A stretch of DNA of 64,000 nucleotides from NCBI GenBank assembly GCA_016721735.1, contig JADKHM010000015.1, positions 62,001 through 126,000 of the forward strand. Direction: 5' to 3'. The DNA comes from Flavobacterium sp. GTDB taxonomy: Bacteria; Bacteroidota; Bacteroidia; Flavobacteriales; Flavobacteriaceae. The notes beneath the pieces were generated by a model. It had not been told where the DNA came from and did not search any database. It saw nothing but the letters and a program-made list of their open reading frames with translations. The position numbers and the translations under genes were made by a program. Positions 24,946 to 33,078 of the stretch are shown here, one piece after another; positions within the stretch are counted from its first letter, which is position 1; every line of letters begins with the position of its first letter.

Positions 24946-25409
24946 CACGAATTACACGAAGTTACACGAATTATTATACGCCTAGAATTATTTTATATGC
25001 ACGATTTGTTTTTAAAAGATGAAGCATACCAAATCATTGGTATCTGCATGGAAATTCATAAAATCCTTGGTAAAGGTCATAGCGAAAACATCTACGGAGA
25101 TGCCCTTGAATATGAATTTGCTAAGAATAATATTCCGTTTGAACGAGAAAAGAAATTTAATATTTCCTATAAAGAAATAATTTTGCCGCATCATTATTAC
25201 GCCGATTTTGTCGTGTTCAATGAAATCATTCTTGAAACAAAAGCCATACAAAGTTTATCAAGCAGTGAAATTAAGCAGACGCTAAATTATTTGGCAGCAT
25301 CCAAAAACAAACTTGGCTTATTAGTTAATTTTGGTGAAGACAGCCTAAAGTATAGAAGAATTATTCTTTAATCTTGATATAATTAGTGTGAATATGTGAA
25401 ATTCGTGTT
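24944..25409 (+). mobile_element. Candidate cassette: GxxExxY gene between AACACGAATT inverted repeats
   Basis: The left end AACACGAATTACACGAAGTT (from 24944) and the right end GTGAAATTCGTGTT (25396-25409) are imperfect inverted repeats of about 34 bp. They match the ends of the empty element at 17444-17501. The only gene inside is the GxxExxY protein gene. The left end overlaps the map stop codon. No transposase is present. Confidence 0.45.
24997..25371 (+). CDS. GxxExxY protein (PD-(D/E)XK nuclease-like family)
   Basis: The 124-aa protein carries the name-giving motif GHSENIY (G-x-x-E-x-x-Y). A nuclease-like core follows, with HHYYADFVV (Asp) and IILETKAI (E-x-K), spaced as in PD-(D/E)XK folds, and a C-terminal LLVNFGEDSLKYRRII strand pair. 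The biochemical function is unknown. The gene is very AT-rich and lies between inverted repeats just behind map and before a methyltransferase gene. This fits a small mobile cassette. The start at 24997 (MHDLFLKDEAYQIIGICMEI) is the first usable ATG after the left repeat. Confidence 0.85.
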   Translation: MHDLFLKDEAYQIIGICMEIHKILGKGHSENIYGDALEYEFAKNNIPFEREKKFNISYKEIILPHHYYADFVVFNEIILETKAIQSLSSSEIKQTLNYLAASKNKLGLLVNFGEDSLKYRRIIL

Positions 25410-25428
25410 CACTTTTATTTAATAATTT

Positions 25429-26265
25429 ATGAAATCCATTTTCAAATTGATTCTCAACACCATTCCAAGGCCAATCCTCATTCGATTGAGTTACGTGGTG
25501 CGACCTATATTGGCTTTTGTGTTGAGAGGAAACCGCTTCACTGATCCTATCGATGGTAAAAGTTTTCGCATGTTTTTACCGTACGGATATGGAACCCAAC
25601 GCAATAATGTACTTTCGCCTAGTACACTTTCCTTAGAAAGACATCGGTTACTGTGGTTGTATTTAAAGAATGAAACAGATTTTTTTCAATCTGAACTCGA
25701 TTCAGATTCTTCTCACGTTAGTAATTTAAAAATAAGATTAAGAGATGCTGAAGCGAGTTCAGCATTAAAAGTACTGCATTTCGCACCTGAGCAAGCCTTT
25801 TACAAATTGTTCCGAAATCAAAAAAATCTAGACTATACCACGACTGATTTGCTTTCGCCATTGGCAGATGTCAAAGCCGATATTTGCAATTTGCCTTTTG
25901 AAGACAATGCCTACGACGTCATTCTTTGCAATCATGTTTTAGAACATATTCCGGATGACACCAAAGCGATGCAGGAATTATTTCGTGTTTTAAAACCAGG
26001 CGGACTGGGTATTTTTCAAATTCCACAAGACTTAAGTAGAGCGACCACATTTTCAGACGATACAATTACTGATCAAAAAGAACGGGCGAAAATATTTGGG
26101 CAATACGACCATGTGCGTGTCTACGGAAGAGATTACTTTGACAAACTAAGAAGCATTGGTTTTACCGTTGATCAAGTAGATTATACCGCATCGCTCTCCG
26201 CTGATTTGGTTGAAAAATACTGCTTGGCAAAAGGCGAAATCATTCCCGTTTGTAGTAAAAAGTAA
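25429..26265 (+). CDS. Class I SAM-dependent methyltransferase
   Basis: The 278-aa protein has a methyltransferase-11-like core: KVLHFAPEQAF (motif I position, lacking the classical GxGxG), DICNLPFEDNAYDVILCNHV, LEHIPDDTKAMQELFRVLKP and GGLGIFQIPQD. The N-terminal 100 residues are basic and hydrophobic (FVLRGNRFTDPIDGKSFRMF), as in a Bacteroidetes subgroup that may contact a membrane or lipid substrate. The substrate is unknown. It starts 20 nt after the inverted repeat of the GxxExxY cassette and is followed by the T9SS plug gene. Confidence 0.82.
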   Translation: MKSIFKLILNTIPRPILIRLSYVVRPILAFVLRGNRFTDPIDGKSFRMFLPYGYGTQRNNVLSPSTLSLERHRLLWLYLKNETDFFQSELDSDSSHVSNLKIRLRDAEASSALKVLHFAPEQAFYKLFRNQKNLDYTTTDLLSPLADVKADICNLPFEDNAYDVILCNHVLEHIPDDTKAMQELFRVLKPGGLGIFQIPQDLSRATTFSDDTITDQKERAKIFGQYDHVRVYGRDYFDKLRSIGFTVDQVDYTASLSADLVEKYCLAKGEIIPVCSKK

Positions 26266-26339
26266 TTAGTTAAAAACAACTGTCGTATAGCATTGACTTT
26301 CATTTTTTTACTACTTTTAATTTTTTAAAAAATCTTCCT

Positions 26340-27593
26340 ATGACAAAATCTATACTGACTTCAATATTACTACTGCTTACGGTGTCATTGGCAACTGCTC
26401 AAGCAGAAAAAGAAGTTCCACCTCCGTACTTTATCAAGACGGTAACGTTTGTTCAAAACAAACAAAATATAGTTCCGATTTTTCAATTGGGAGATTCTTT
26501 TCAACTACAATTTGATGATCTTCACGGAAATGAAGCCAATTATTATTACCAAATCGTACATTGTGATTACGATTGGAAACAATCTCAGCTTTCGATCAAT
26601 GAATATTTAAGAGGTTTCGACAACCAACGAATAATCGACTACACTAATTCATACAATGCGCTTCAATTGTACTCTCATTACCGCATTCAATTTCCCAACA
26701 GAAACACGCAACTGATCGTCAGCGGTAATTATATTCTTAAAATTGTTGATGAGAGTGGCGACATCGTGTTCTCCAGAAAATTTATTGTCTATGAGAACCT
26801 AGTTACCGTTCCGATGCAAGTAAAAAGAGCGCGAAATATCGCAGATGTAAATTATAAACACAATATCGAATTTTCAGTTAAGTCAAAATCTATCACGTTC
26901 CAAAGTCCACTATCCAACGTAAAAGTACTGCTGCTACAAAACGGAAAATTAGATTCCGGCATTACCAATATCAAACCCATGTTTACCATCGGAAATGATC
27001 TCATTTATAAGTATGATGCCGAAACCCAATTTTGGGCAGGGAATGAGTTTCGTTATTTTGAAAACAAAGACATAAGAGCCGCCACCAATAACGTGGCATC
27101 AATAGATTCTCAAGGCGGCGTTTACAATGCCTATTTATATAAAGACGAAGCGAGAGCAAGAGAACAATATTCCTATAATCCTGACATTAATGGCAATTTC
27201 CTTGTCAACAATCTAAATGCGGAGAATAACGAAATTGAAGCAGACTACGCGTGGGTTTACTTTACTTTGTCTGCGCCTGCCTTCTACGAAAAAAAGGACA
27301 TTTATGTTTGCGGCCAGTTTAATAATTTCGCCAAAAATGCGGAAAGCAAAATGGACTATAATGCAGAAAAAGCGATCTTTGAGAAAGCGATTATGATCAA
27401 ACAAGGATTTACCAATTACCAATATGTGGTGGCAGATAAGGCCGGTAAAATAGATAACGCCAATGCCATCGACGGCAACTTTTTTCAAACTGAAAACAAT
27501 TATTTTGCCTTAATTTATTACAAAGAAAACAATCAAAGATACGACCGCGTCATCGGAAAAGCAGTTGCTAGTTCAACCGACATTATAAATTAA
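26340..27593 (+). CDS. Type IX secretion system plug protein (formerly DUF5103)
   Basis: The 417-aa exported protein has a signal peptide (residues 1-20, LATAQA). The N-terminal domain contains the family pattern around QLGDSFQLQFDDLHG, EANYYYQIVHCDYDWKQSQL and YLRGFDNQRI. In the Flavobacterium type IX secretion translocon a protein of this family plugs the large SprA pore on the periplasmic side. This is family knowledge; here it is assigned by domain similarity. A T9SS cargo-type protein is encoded 2.5 kb downstream. No other secretion component lies in the window. Confidence 0.85.
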   Translation: MTKSILTSILLLLTVSLATAQAEKEVPPPYFIKTVTFVQNKQNIVPIFQLGDSFQLQFDDLHGNEANYYYQIVHCDYDWKQSQLSINEYLRGFDNQRIIDYTNSYNALQLYSHYRIQFPNRNTQLIVSGNYILKIVDESGDIVFSRKFIVYENLVTVPMQVKRARNIADVNYKHNIEFSVKSKSITFQSPLSNVKVLLLQNGKLDSGITNIKPMFTIGNDLIYKYDAETQFWAGNEFRYFENKDIRAATNNVASIDSQGGVYNAYLYKDEARAREQYSYNPDINGNFLVNNLNAENNEIEADYAWVYFTLSAPAFYEKKDIYVCGQFNNFAKNAESKMDYNAEKAIFEKAIMIKQGFTNYQYVVADKAGKIDNANAIDGNFFQTENNYFALIYYKENNQRYDRVIGKAVASSTDIIN

Positions 27594-27668
27594 GAAAAAT
27601 TAACTTTATATTATCTTTCAAAATTGATTTTTTCGTAAATTTGAACTCCAATCACCAACAATTCGATT

Positions 27669-28055
27669 ATGGTTTCTCAAATTACACGAGGTATAAAAAT
27701 TTCCGTTTTGACGAATTTTGAAGGCACGTACTTCAAAAATCACAAAATTCATTTTGCCTTTAGTTACGAAGTTTCCATCGAAAACCATAGCAAAGATTCC
27801 GTTCAACTTACTTCTCGACATTGGGAAATTTACGACTCGCTCAACGACAAAGAACTCGTTGATGGTGAAGGCGTAATTGGTAAAAAACCAGTACTTAAAC
27901 CGGGCGAAACACACACCTATAGTTCGGGCTGCCTGCTTTCCTCACCATTTGGAGCCATGCACGGGCACTTTAATATGATCAATTTTACCTCAACTAAAAA
28001 TTTCAAAGTAATTGTTCCAACCTTCAAGTTGAGCGCTCCTTTCGCACTAAATTAG
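27669..28055 (+). CDS. apaG: ApaG domain protein
   Basis: The 128-aa protein is a single ApaG domain, an immunoglobulin-like fold: ISVLTNFEGTYFKNHKIHFA, NHSKDSVQLTSRHWEIYDS, the conserved GEGVIGKKPVLKPGETHTYS and SGCLLSSPFGAMHGHF. ApaG proteins are linked to Co2+/Mg2+ homeostasis and AppppA levels in enterobacteria; the molecular activity is unresolved. It is followed by intergenic repeat copy 5, whose left end lies at the stop codon. Confidence 0.9.
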   Translation: MVSQITRGIKISVLTNFEGTYFKNHKIHFAFSYEVSIENHSKDSVQLTSRHWEIYDSLNDKELVDGEGVIGKKPVLKPGETHTYSSGCLLSSPFGAMHGHFNMINFTSTKNFKVIVPTFKLSAPFALN

Positions 28056-28196
28056 AAGCCAATCCAGCTATCCGTTGCAAGTTTTTGTCCTTGCTCCATT
28101 TTTTGAAATGCCAAAAAAGAGCTCCCTCTCGTCGCTTTTTTTCGCCAACAAAAAACAGTCGCAAGAAAAAAAAGCTTTCCACTCCTATCTGGGCTA
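28053..28196 (+). repeat. Dispersed intergenic repeat, copy 5 (type I, long centre)
   Basis: Left half AGAAGCCAATCCAGCTATCC, right half CTTTCCACTCCTATCTGGGC-TA. The variable centre is unusually long and contains several short palindromes (for example TTGCGACTG-type stretches on either side of TTTTTTTCG). The first bases overlap the stop codon of apaG. Confidence 0.65.
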
Positions 28197-28259
28197 GAGC
28201 CCGCAAATCAGATCGACAGTTTTGTAACTTTTGGCACGCTAATTTCCAATAAACCTTTG

Positions 28260-28267
28260 TACTTTTG
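28260..28267 (+). promoter_or_regulatory. Promoter -7 element of pruA
   Basis: TACTTTTG lies directly upstream of the CAGAAACT repeat array; transcription from it would place the array in the pruA leader. Confidence 0.55.
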
Positions 28268-28280
28268 CTCTCTAATTATT

Positions 28281-28336
28281 CAGAAACTCAGAAACTCAGA
28301 AACTCAGAAACTCAGAAACTCAGAAACTCAGAAACT
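28281..28336 (+). repeat. Seven tandem copies of CAGAAACT in the pruA leader
   Basis: Seven perfect head-to-tail 8-bp units lie between the TACTTTTG element and the pruA start codon at 28351. The units contain no stop codon problem for pruA because they are untranslated, but copy-number change would alter leader length by 8 nt steps. Confidence 0.9.
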
Positions 28337-28350
28337 TAAAAATAAAAAAT

Positions 28351-29979
28351 ATGCTTAAAGGATTCTTTCATGTACCCAAAGCGGTTAACGAACCTGTAAA
28401 ATCGTATGCCCCGAATTCGCCAGAAAAAGCCGCTGTTCTCGCTGCTTACAAGAAAATGTGGAACGAAAAAATTGAGGTGCCACTGTACATCGGTAGCGAA
28501 GAAATTAAGACGGGAAATACCAAAACCATGTCCGCACCACATGACCACCAACACATTGTTGGAACATATCATTTGGCTGAAAAATCACACATCGAAAGAG
28601 CCATCGCCAACGCATTAGAATCAAAAGCAAAATGGGCCAATTTAGCTTGGGAACAACGTGCCGCTATTTTCTTAAAAGCTGCTGAACTAATTGCCGGTCC
28701 TTATCGCGCTCGCATTAATGCAGCGACAATGATCGCACAATCGAAGACCATTTTCCAAGCGGAAATCGACGCTTCTTGTGAACTCATCGACTTCTTAAGA
28801 TACAACGTTGAGTTTATGACGCAAATATATAACGATCAACCCAAATCAGATTCTGCGGTCTGGAATCGTGTCGAGTATCGCCCTTTAGAAGGATTTGTCT
28901 ACGCCATTACACCATTTAATTTTACTGCAATCGCCGCCAATCTTCCAGCAAGTGCCGCCATGATGGGAAATGTTGTGGTGTGGAAACCCAGCGACAGTCA
29001 AGTGTTCTCTGCGAAAATCATTATCGATATTTTCAAAGAAGCTGGACTTCCTGATGGTGTCATCAATGTAGTTTTTGGAGACGCTCAAATGATTAGCGAA
29101 ACTGTTTTTGCAAGTCGAGACTTTGCAGGTGTTCATTTTACGGGATCAACCCATGTTTTCAAAGACATATGGAAAACCATCGGAATGAATATCCATCACT
29201 ATAAAACCTATCCAAGAATTGTGGGAGAAACTGGCGGTAAAGATTTCGTTATCGCGCATCCGAGTGCCAATGTAAAGCAAGTCGTTACAGGAATTGCACG
29301 TGGCGCATTCGAATTTCAAGGACAAAAATGTTCTGCAGCTTCAAGAGCATACATCCCAAAAAGCTTATGGAATGACATAAAATCGCAATTGATTACCGAT
29401 GTAAAATCGATGAAAATGGGTTCGCCAGAAGATTTTGGCAACTTTATTACGGCGGTTATTCACGAAGGTTCTTTCGATAAATTAGCAAGTTATATTGATC
29501 AAGCTAAAAAAGATAGTAACGCGGAGATTATTATAGGTGGAAATTACGATAAATCAAAAGGCTACTTCATCGAACCTACCGTGATTGTGACGACAGATCC
29601 AAAATACACGACCATGGAAACGGAATTATTCGGACCGGTGATGACTATTTATGTTTATGAAGATGCGCAATGGGCTGAAACGTTGAAATTGGTTGACCAA
29701 ACCTCAGAATATGCATTGACAGGCGCAGTATTCAGCCAAGATCGCTATGCCATCGAAGAAGCAACCATTGCATTACAAAATTCTGCCGGTAATTTCTATG
29801 TCAATGACAAACCAACTGGCGCCGTTGTTGGCATGCAGCCTTTCGGTGGTGCTAGAGCATCAGGAACCAATGACAAAGCTGGTTCTGCGCTAAATCTACT
29901 GCGATGGGCATCTCCAAGAACAATCAAGGAAACATTTGTTACTCCAGAAGATTATCGATATCCGTTCTTAGGAGAGTAG
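28351..29979 (+). CDS. pruA: L-glutamate gamma-semialdehyde dehydrogenase (1-pyrroline-5-carboxylate dehydrogenase)
   Basis: This aldehyde dehydrogenase oxidises glutamate semialdehyde to glutamate in proline breakdown. The 542-aa length fits the stand-alone, eukaryote-like form. The frame shows FTAIAANLPASAAMMGNVVVWKPS, the NAD-binding FTGSTHVFKDIW, ETGGKDFVIAHPSANV with the general-base Glu, and FEFQGQKCSAASRAYIPKSL with the catalytic Cys. PFGGARASGTNDKAG is the C-terminal family motif. Proline dehydrogenase is not adjacent. The leader carries a 56-bp tandem repeat. A strong terminator follows the gene. Confidence 0.95.
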   Translation: MLKGFFHVPKAVNEPVKSYAPNSPEKAAVLAAYKKMWNEKIEVPLYIGSEEIKTGNTKTMSAPHDHQHIVGTYHLAEKSHIERAIANALESKAKWANLAWEQRAAIFLKAAELIAGPYRARINAATMIAQSKTIFQAEIDASCELIDFLRYNVEFMTQIYNDQPKSDSAVWNRVEYRPLEGFVYAITPFNFTAIAANLPASAAMMGNVVVWKPSDSQVFSAKIIIDIFKEAGLPDGVINVVFGDAQMISETVFASRDFAGVHFTGSTHVFKDIWKTIGMNIHHYKTYPRIVGETGGKDFVIAHPSANVKQVVTGIARGAFEFQGQKCSAASRAYIPKSLWNDIKSQLITDVKSMKMGSPEDFGNFITAVIHEGSFDKLASYIDQAKKDSNAEIIIGGNYDKSKGYFIEPTVIVTTDPKYTTMETELFGPVMTIYVYEDAQWAETLKLVDQTSEYALTGAVFSQDRYAIEEATIALQNSAGNFYVNDKPTGAVVGMQPFGGARASGTNDKAGSALNLLRWASPRTIKETFVTPEDYRYPFLGE

Positions 29980-29990
29980 TCAAAATTTAC

Positions 29991-30024
29991 AAAAAAGCCT
30001 AATAAATTACATTAGGCTTTTTTT
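29991..30024 (+). terminator. Rho-independent terminator after pruA
   Basis: A stem of AAGCCTAAT and ATTAGGCTT (29995-30003 with 30011-30019) is followed by a T run. Confidence 0.85.
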
Positions 30025-30082
30025 AATGTGCTGATTATCAAAAATAATTGTTATTTTCGACACGTTATTTTAAATCAATATT

Positions 30083-31099
30083 ATGAAAACAAAATTACTT
30101 CTTGTTGTACCATTCTTTTCGTTACTGTGTGCGGCGCAAGCACCTATCAATTCCTATTATCCTGTAAACGGATCTGAATTTGTCGTTCTATCATCGACAC
30201 CACCGCTAGACCAAAGCGCAACTGGTGCAAATGCCACATGGGATTTTACGACACTGACGCAAATCGGCACTTCAATCGACAATAACATGCTAGCAACAAA
30301 TGAGGAGATTGCTGTTTTCCCAAATACAACTACCAATACTGTAAGTACAGCAACCATTGGCGTCGGTGTTTCTGAGTCCAACATCTACTCAAGAGAAAAC
30401 GCTGGTCAAGTTGCTATTACTGGAATTATCAACTCACAAGTTGAACTAAACTTTGCCATCAATAATGCATTGGTTGGTACCTTTCCATTAAATTATGGTT
30501 ATTCAAATGTTGATGATTTAGAGGGATCTTTCACTTCTGGGGCTGTCACCGGAGGAGTTGAAGGAACTATTACTACCAGTGTTGACGCTTACGGAACCTT
30601 AAACCTCGCTATCGACGGAGGAGCAATAACAACATATCAAGTTACCAGACTCAAATCAGTCCAAAACGTAGCGCTGAGCTACAGCATCTTTGGTAACATC
30701 GGCACCATCGACCAAACCCTTTACTATTACTACATTAATGGAGGTCCAAATTCACCCATTTTTAGAACTTCTCATACAGTTGCAAATGTGCCTTTACAAG
30801 GTATCAACAACGAAACTTTTGACCAAATGGAAAGATACAATATGCCTTTGGGAGTTGCTGAAAACTCCAAAATCACTAGCTTAAGTTTGTTTCCAAACCC
30901 AACGCAAGATCAACTGCATATTGAAAGTAAGGATAGCGAAATAAGAGAAATTACCATTTCTGACATGAGTGGTAGAATCGTATTTCACTCAAATGGCAAT
31001 ACAAATACAATTTCGCTTGGGAATTTACAAAACGGCATGTACAACGCTACAATTGTAACAACCTCAGGGTCAAAAACCGAAAAAATCATAAAAAACTAA
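30083..31099 (+). CDS. T9SS type A sorting domain-containing secreted protein
   Basis: The 338-aa protein has an N-terminal signal peptide (residues 1-19, cut after CAAQ). The C-terminal 75 residues form a type A sorting domain: SLFPNPTQDQLHIES, ISDMSGRIVFHS, LQNGMYNATIV and a terminal KTEKIIKN. The domain directs export through the outer membrane by the type IX system. The central part (about 20-260) is rich in Thr, Asn and Gly and has no recognised domain, so the function at the surface is unknown. It is transcribed alone and ends before a bidirectional terminator. Confidence 0.9.
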   Translation: MKTKLLLVVPFFSLLCAAQAPINSYYPVNGSEFVVLSSTPPLDQSATGANATWDFTTLTQIGTSIDNNMLATNEEIAVFPNTTTNTVSTATIGVGVSESNIYSRENAGQVAITGIINSQVELNFAINNALVGTFPLNYGYSNVDDLEGSFTSGAVTGGVEGTITTSVDAYGTLNLAIDGGAITTYQVTRLKSVQNVALSYSIFGNIGTIDQTLYYYYINGGPNSPIFRTSHTVANVPLQGINNETFDQMERYNMPLGVAENSKITSLSLFPNPTQDQLHIESKDSEIREITISDMSGRIVFHSNGNTNTISLGNLQNGMYNATIVTTSGSKTEKIIKN

Positions 31100-31130
31100 G
31101 TCCGTTTTTCTGTGACTATTAAACAAAACA

Positions 31131-31164
31131 AAAACCCACAAAAACAAAATTTTGTGGGTTTTTT
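31131..31164. terminator. Bidirectional terminator between the T9SS cargo gene and rsmG
   Basis: A 13-bp perfect stem (31131-31143 with 31150-31162) flanked by A and T runs separates two converging genes. Confidence 0.85.
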
Positions 31165-31183
31165 AGTGCTTAAATGTGAGACG

Positions 31184-31813
31184 CTAAGCCTTAAACTTCA
31201 AAGGTAAATGCACCACTTTCTTGGTTTCGAAAAATGCATCATCAAAAAAATCTGCGATAGCATATTCTGTCGCTTTTGGGAAATCCTTAAGTTCTTCGGT
31301 TAAATCGCCGCCTTTGAGATATAAGATGCCATTTTTCAACTCGTGTTTGTTTTGCTTTTTGATTTTGTCTTTTACCCAAGAAAAGAAATCAGGCATATTA
31401 GTAACCGCACGACTAACAATAAAATCGTAGTCACCTTTCGCATTTTCGGCACGGAGCTGCTCTGCCTTTACATTTTTTAATCCCAACTCAGTCACGACTG
31501 CTTTTACAACATTTATCTTCTTTAAGATGACATCAATCAAATAAAACCTCGTTTCAGGAAATAATATCGCCAAAGGAATTCCAGGAAAACCACCGCCAGT
31601 TCCAACATCTAAAACATAAGTGCCTGGTTCGAATTTTTGAATTTTAGCAATAGCGAGAGAATGCAGAACATGTTTAACATATAATTGGTCAATGTCTTTT
31701 CTCGAAATCACATTAATCTTGGCATTCCAATCGAGATATAAAGCCTCTAGTTTCCTAAACTGCGCAATCTGATCTTCGGTAAGGTCTGGGAAATACTTTA
31801 GAATTTCTTCCAT
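31184..31813 (-). CDS. rsmG: 16S rRNA (guanine527-N7)-methyltransferase
   Basis: The 209-aa enzyme methylates G527 of 16S rRNA with SAM as donor. The SAM-binding motif VLDVGTGGGFPGIPLAI is clear, preceded by YVKHVLHSLAIAK and followed by FYLIDVILKKINVVKAV, DYDFIVSRAV and YLKGGDL, all typical of GidB. The start (MEEILKYFPDLTEDQIAQF) is preceded on the minus strand by TACTTTTG (31828-31835), 14 nt upstream. It is divergent from the desaturase gene. Confidence 0.94.
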   Translation of the reverse strand: MEEILKYFPDLTEDQIAQFRKLEALYLDWNAKINVISRKDIDQLYVKHVLHSLAIAKIQKFEPGTYVLDVGTGGGFPGIPLAILFPETRFYLIDVILKKINVVKAVVTELGLKNVKAEQLRAENAKGDYDFIVSRAVTNMPDFFSWVKDKIKKQNKHELKNGILYLKGGDLTEELKDFPKATEYAIADFFDDAFFETKKVVHLPLKFKA

Positions 31814-31866
31814 GCTTATTTTTTTAACAAAAGTAATACTTTAGTGTTGAAATATTTATAGGAACT

Positions 31867-31900
31867 TTGGCAAAGCAAAAACTAATAATAAGTACCTTTG
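31867..31900 (+). promoter_or_regulatory. Promoter of the fatty acid desaturase gene
   Basis: TTG (31867-31869), a 23-nt spacer and TACCTTTG (31893-31900) fit the Bacteroidetes pattern at the long end of the spacer range. Confidence 0.6.
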
Positions 31901-31917
31901 CTGCTTAAGCTCAATCT

Positions 31918-33012
31918 ATGAATAATACAGTTCCTACTTTTTCTAATCAAGATAATCTGAAATTTTTCAGAACCTTAAATTCAAGAGTCAATAATTATTT
32001 TAAAGAAAACAACATCCCTAAAACAGGGAATTGGAAAATCCACCTTAAAACAGTTATTCTCTTCACCATTTTTCTAACACCTTATTTCCTTATTCTAACA
32101 CTCGACATGTCTATTTGGTATCAACTTTTGTTGAATATCCTCATGGGAATTGGAATGGCTGGAATTGGAATGAACGTAATGCACGACGGTAATCACGGCG
32201 CTTATTCTTCTAAATCATGGATAAATAAATTCATGGGTGGGAGTATTTACATTTTAGCTGGAAATGTATACAATTGGCAAGTGCAACACAATGTTTTGCA
32301 TCATACTTATACCAATATTCTTGGTCATGATGAAGATTTGGACGCCGGTAGAATTATTCGCTTTTCTCAAAATGCAGAATGGCGTCGTTTCCATAAATTT
32401 CAACATTATTATTCGTTCTTTTTATATGGTTTATTGACATTCAACTGGTCACTAACCACCGATTTTAAACAAATGCGTGCGTATTTAAAAAGAAAATTGT
32501 CCTACGGCGAGCCTCAGAATCCAGCACGTTTATGGACTGTTTTGGTCATTACAAAAATAATTTACGCGCTAATCTGGGTTGTTCTGCCTATCGCTTTTGG
32601 CGTTATTTGGTGGAAAGTGCTACTTGGATTCTTTGTTATGCATTACACCGCTGGTTTGATCTTAAGTATCGTGTTTCAATTGGCGCACGTCGTGGAAGAA
32701 ACCGACAATCCTGTTCCAAATGAAAATGGCGAAATGGAAAACACTTGGGCCATTCACCAACTATATACCACAGCGAATTTTGCTCCGAAAAACAAAATCG
32801 TCAATTGGTTTACTGGTGGATTGAATCATCAAATCGAACATCATTTATATCCTCATATCAGTCATGTTCACTATGGCAAAATTGCACAGTTCGTCAAACA
32901 AACCGCGGAAGAATGCAATCTACCCTATCACGAATTTAAGACCATGCGAAGTGCCGTAATAGCGCACTATAAGCATCTGAAAGATTTGGGACAAAACCCA
33001 CAAATAGCCTAA
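31918..33012 (+). CDS. Membrane fatty acid desaturase (acyl-lipid/acyl-CoA type)
   Basis: The 364-aa di-iron enzyme introduces a double bond in membrane fatty acids, which adjusts fluidity in the cold. Three His boxes are visible: HDGNHGAY, HNVLHHTYTN and LNHQIEHHLYPH, between hydrophobic segments at about 45-90 and 200-240. FQLAHVVEET supplies a further conserved His. The positional specificity cannot be read from the sequence; front-end and delta-5/6-like members share the HQIEHH box. It has its own promoter and terminator. Confidence 0.9.
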   Translation: MNNTVPTFSNQDNLKFFRTLNSRVNNYFKENNIPKTGNWKIHLKTVILFTIFLTPYFLILTLDMSIWYQLLLNILMGIGMAGIGMNVMHDGNHGAYSSKSWINKFMGGSIYILAGNVYNWQVQHNVLHHTYTNILGHDEDLDAGRIIRFSQNAEWRRFHKFQHYYSFFLYGLLTFNWSLTTDFKQMRAYLKRKLSYGEPQNPARLWTVLVITKIIYALIWVVLPIAFGVIWWKVLLGFFVMHYTAGLILSIVFQLAHVVEETDNPVPNENGEMENTWAIHQLYTTANFAPKNKIVNWFTGGLNHQIEHHLYPHISHVHYGKIAQFVKQTAEECNLPYHEFKTMRSAVIAHYKHLKDLGQNPQIA

Positions 33013-33017
33013 AAAAT

Positions 33018-33044
33018 AAAGACGCTTCCATAGCGTCTTTTGCT
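33018..33044 (+). terminator. Terminator after the desaturase gene
   Basis: AAAGACGCT and AGCGTCTTT form a perfect 9-bp stem followed by a T-rich tract, 6 nt after the stop codon. Confidence 0.8.
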
Positions 33045-33078
33045 TTTAACCATTTTAGCAACTCTTTAAAAGTACCTT

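Noticed and set aside
28232..28247. Sigma-54 promoter upstream of pruA
   Set aside because: TGGCACGCTAATTTCC lacks the conserved -12 GC (TTTCC instead of TTGCW), so it is too weak to list; a TACTTTTG element closer to the gene explains transcription.
28281..28336. Possible CRISPR-like array
   Set aside because: Units are 8 bp and contiguous, with no spacers, and no cas gene is present; it is a simple tandem repeat.
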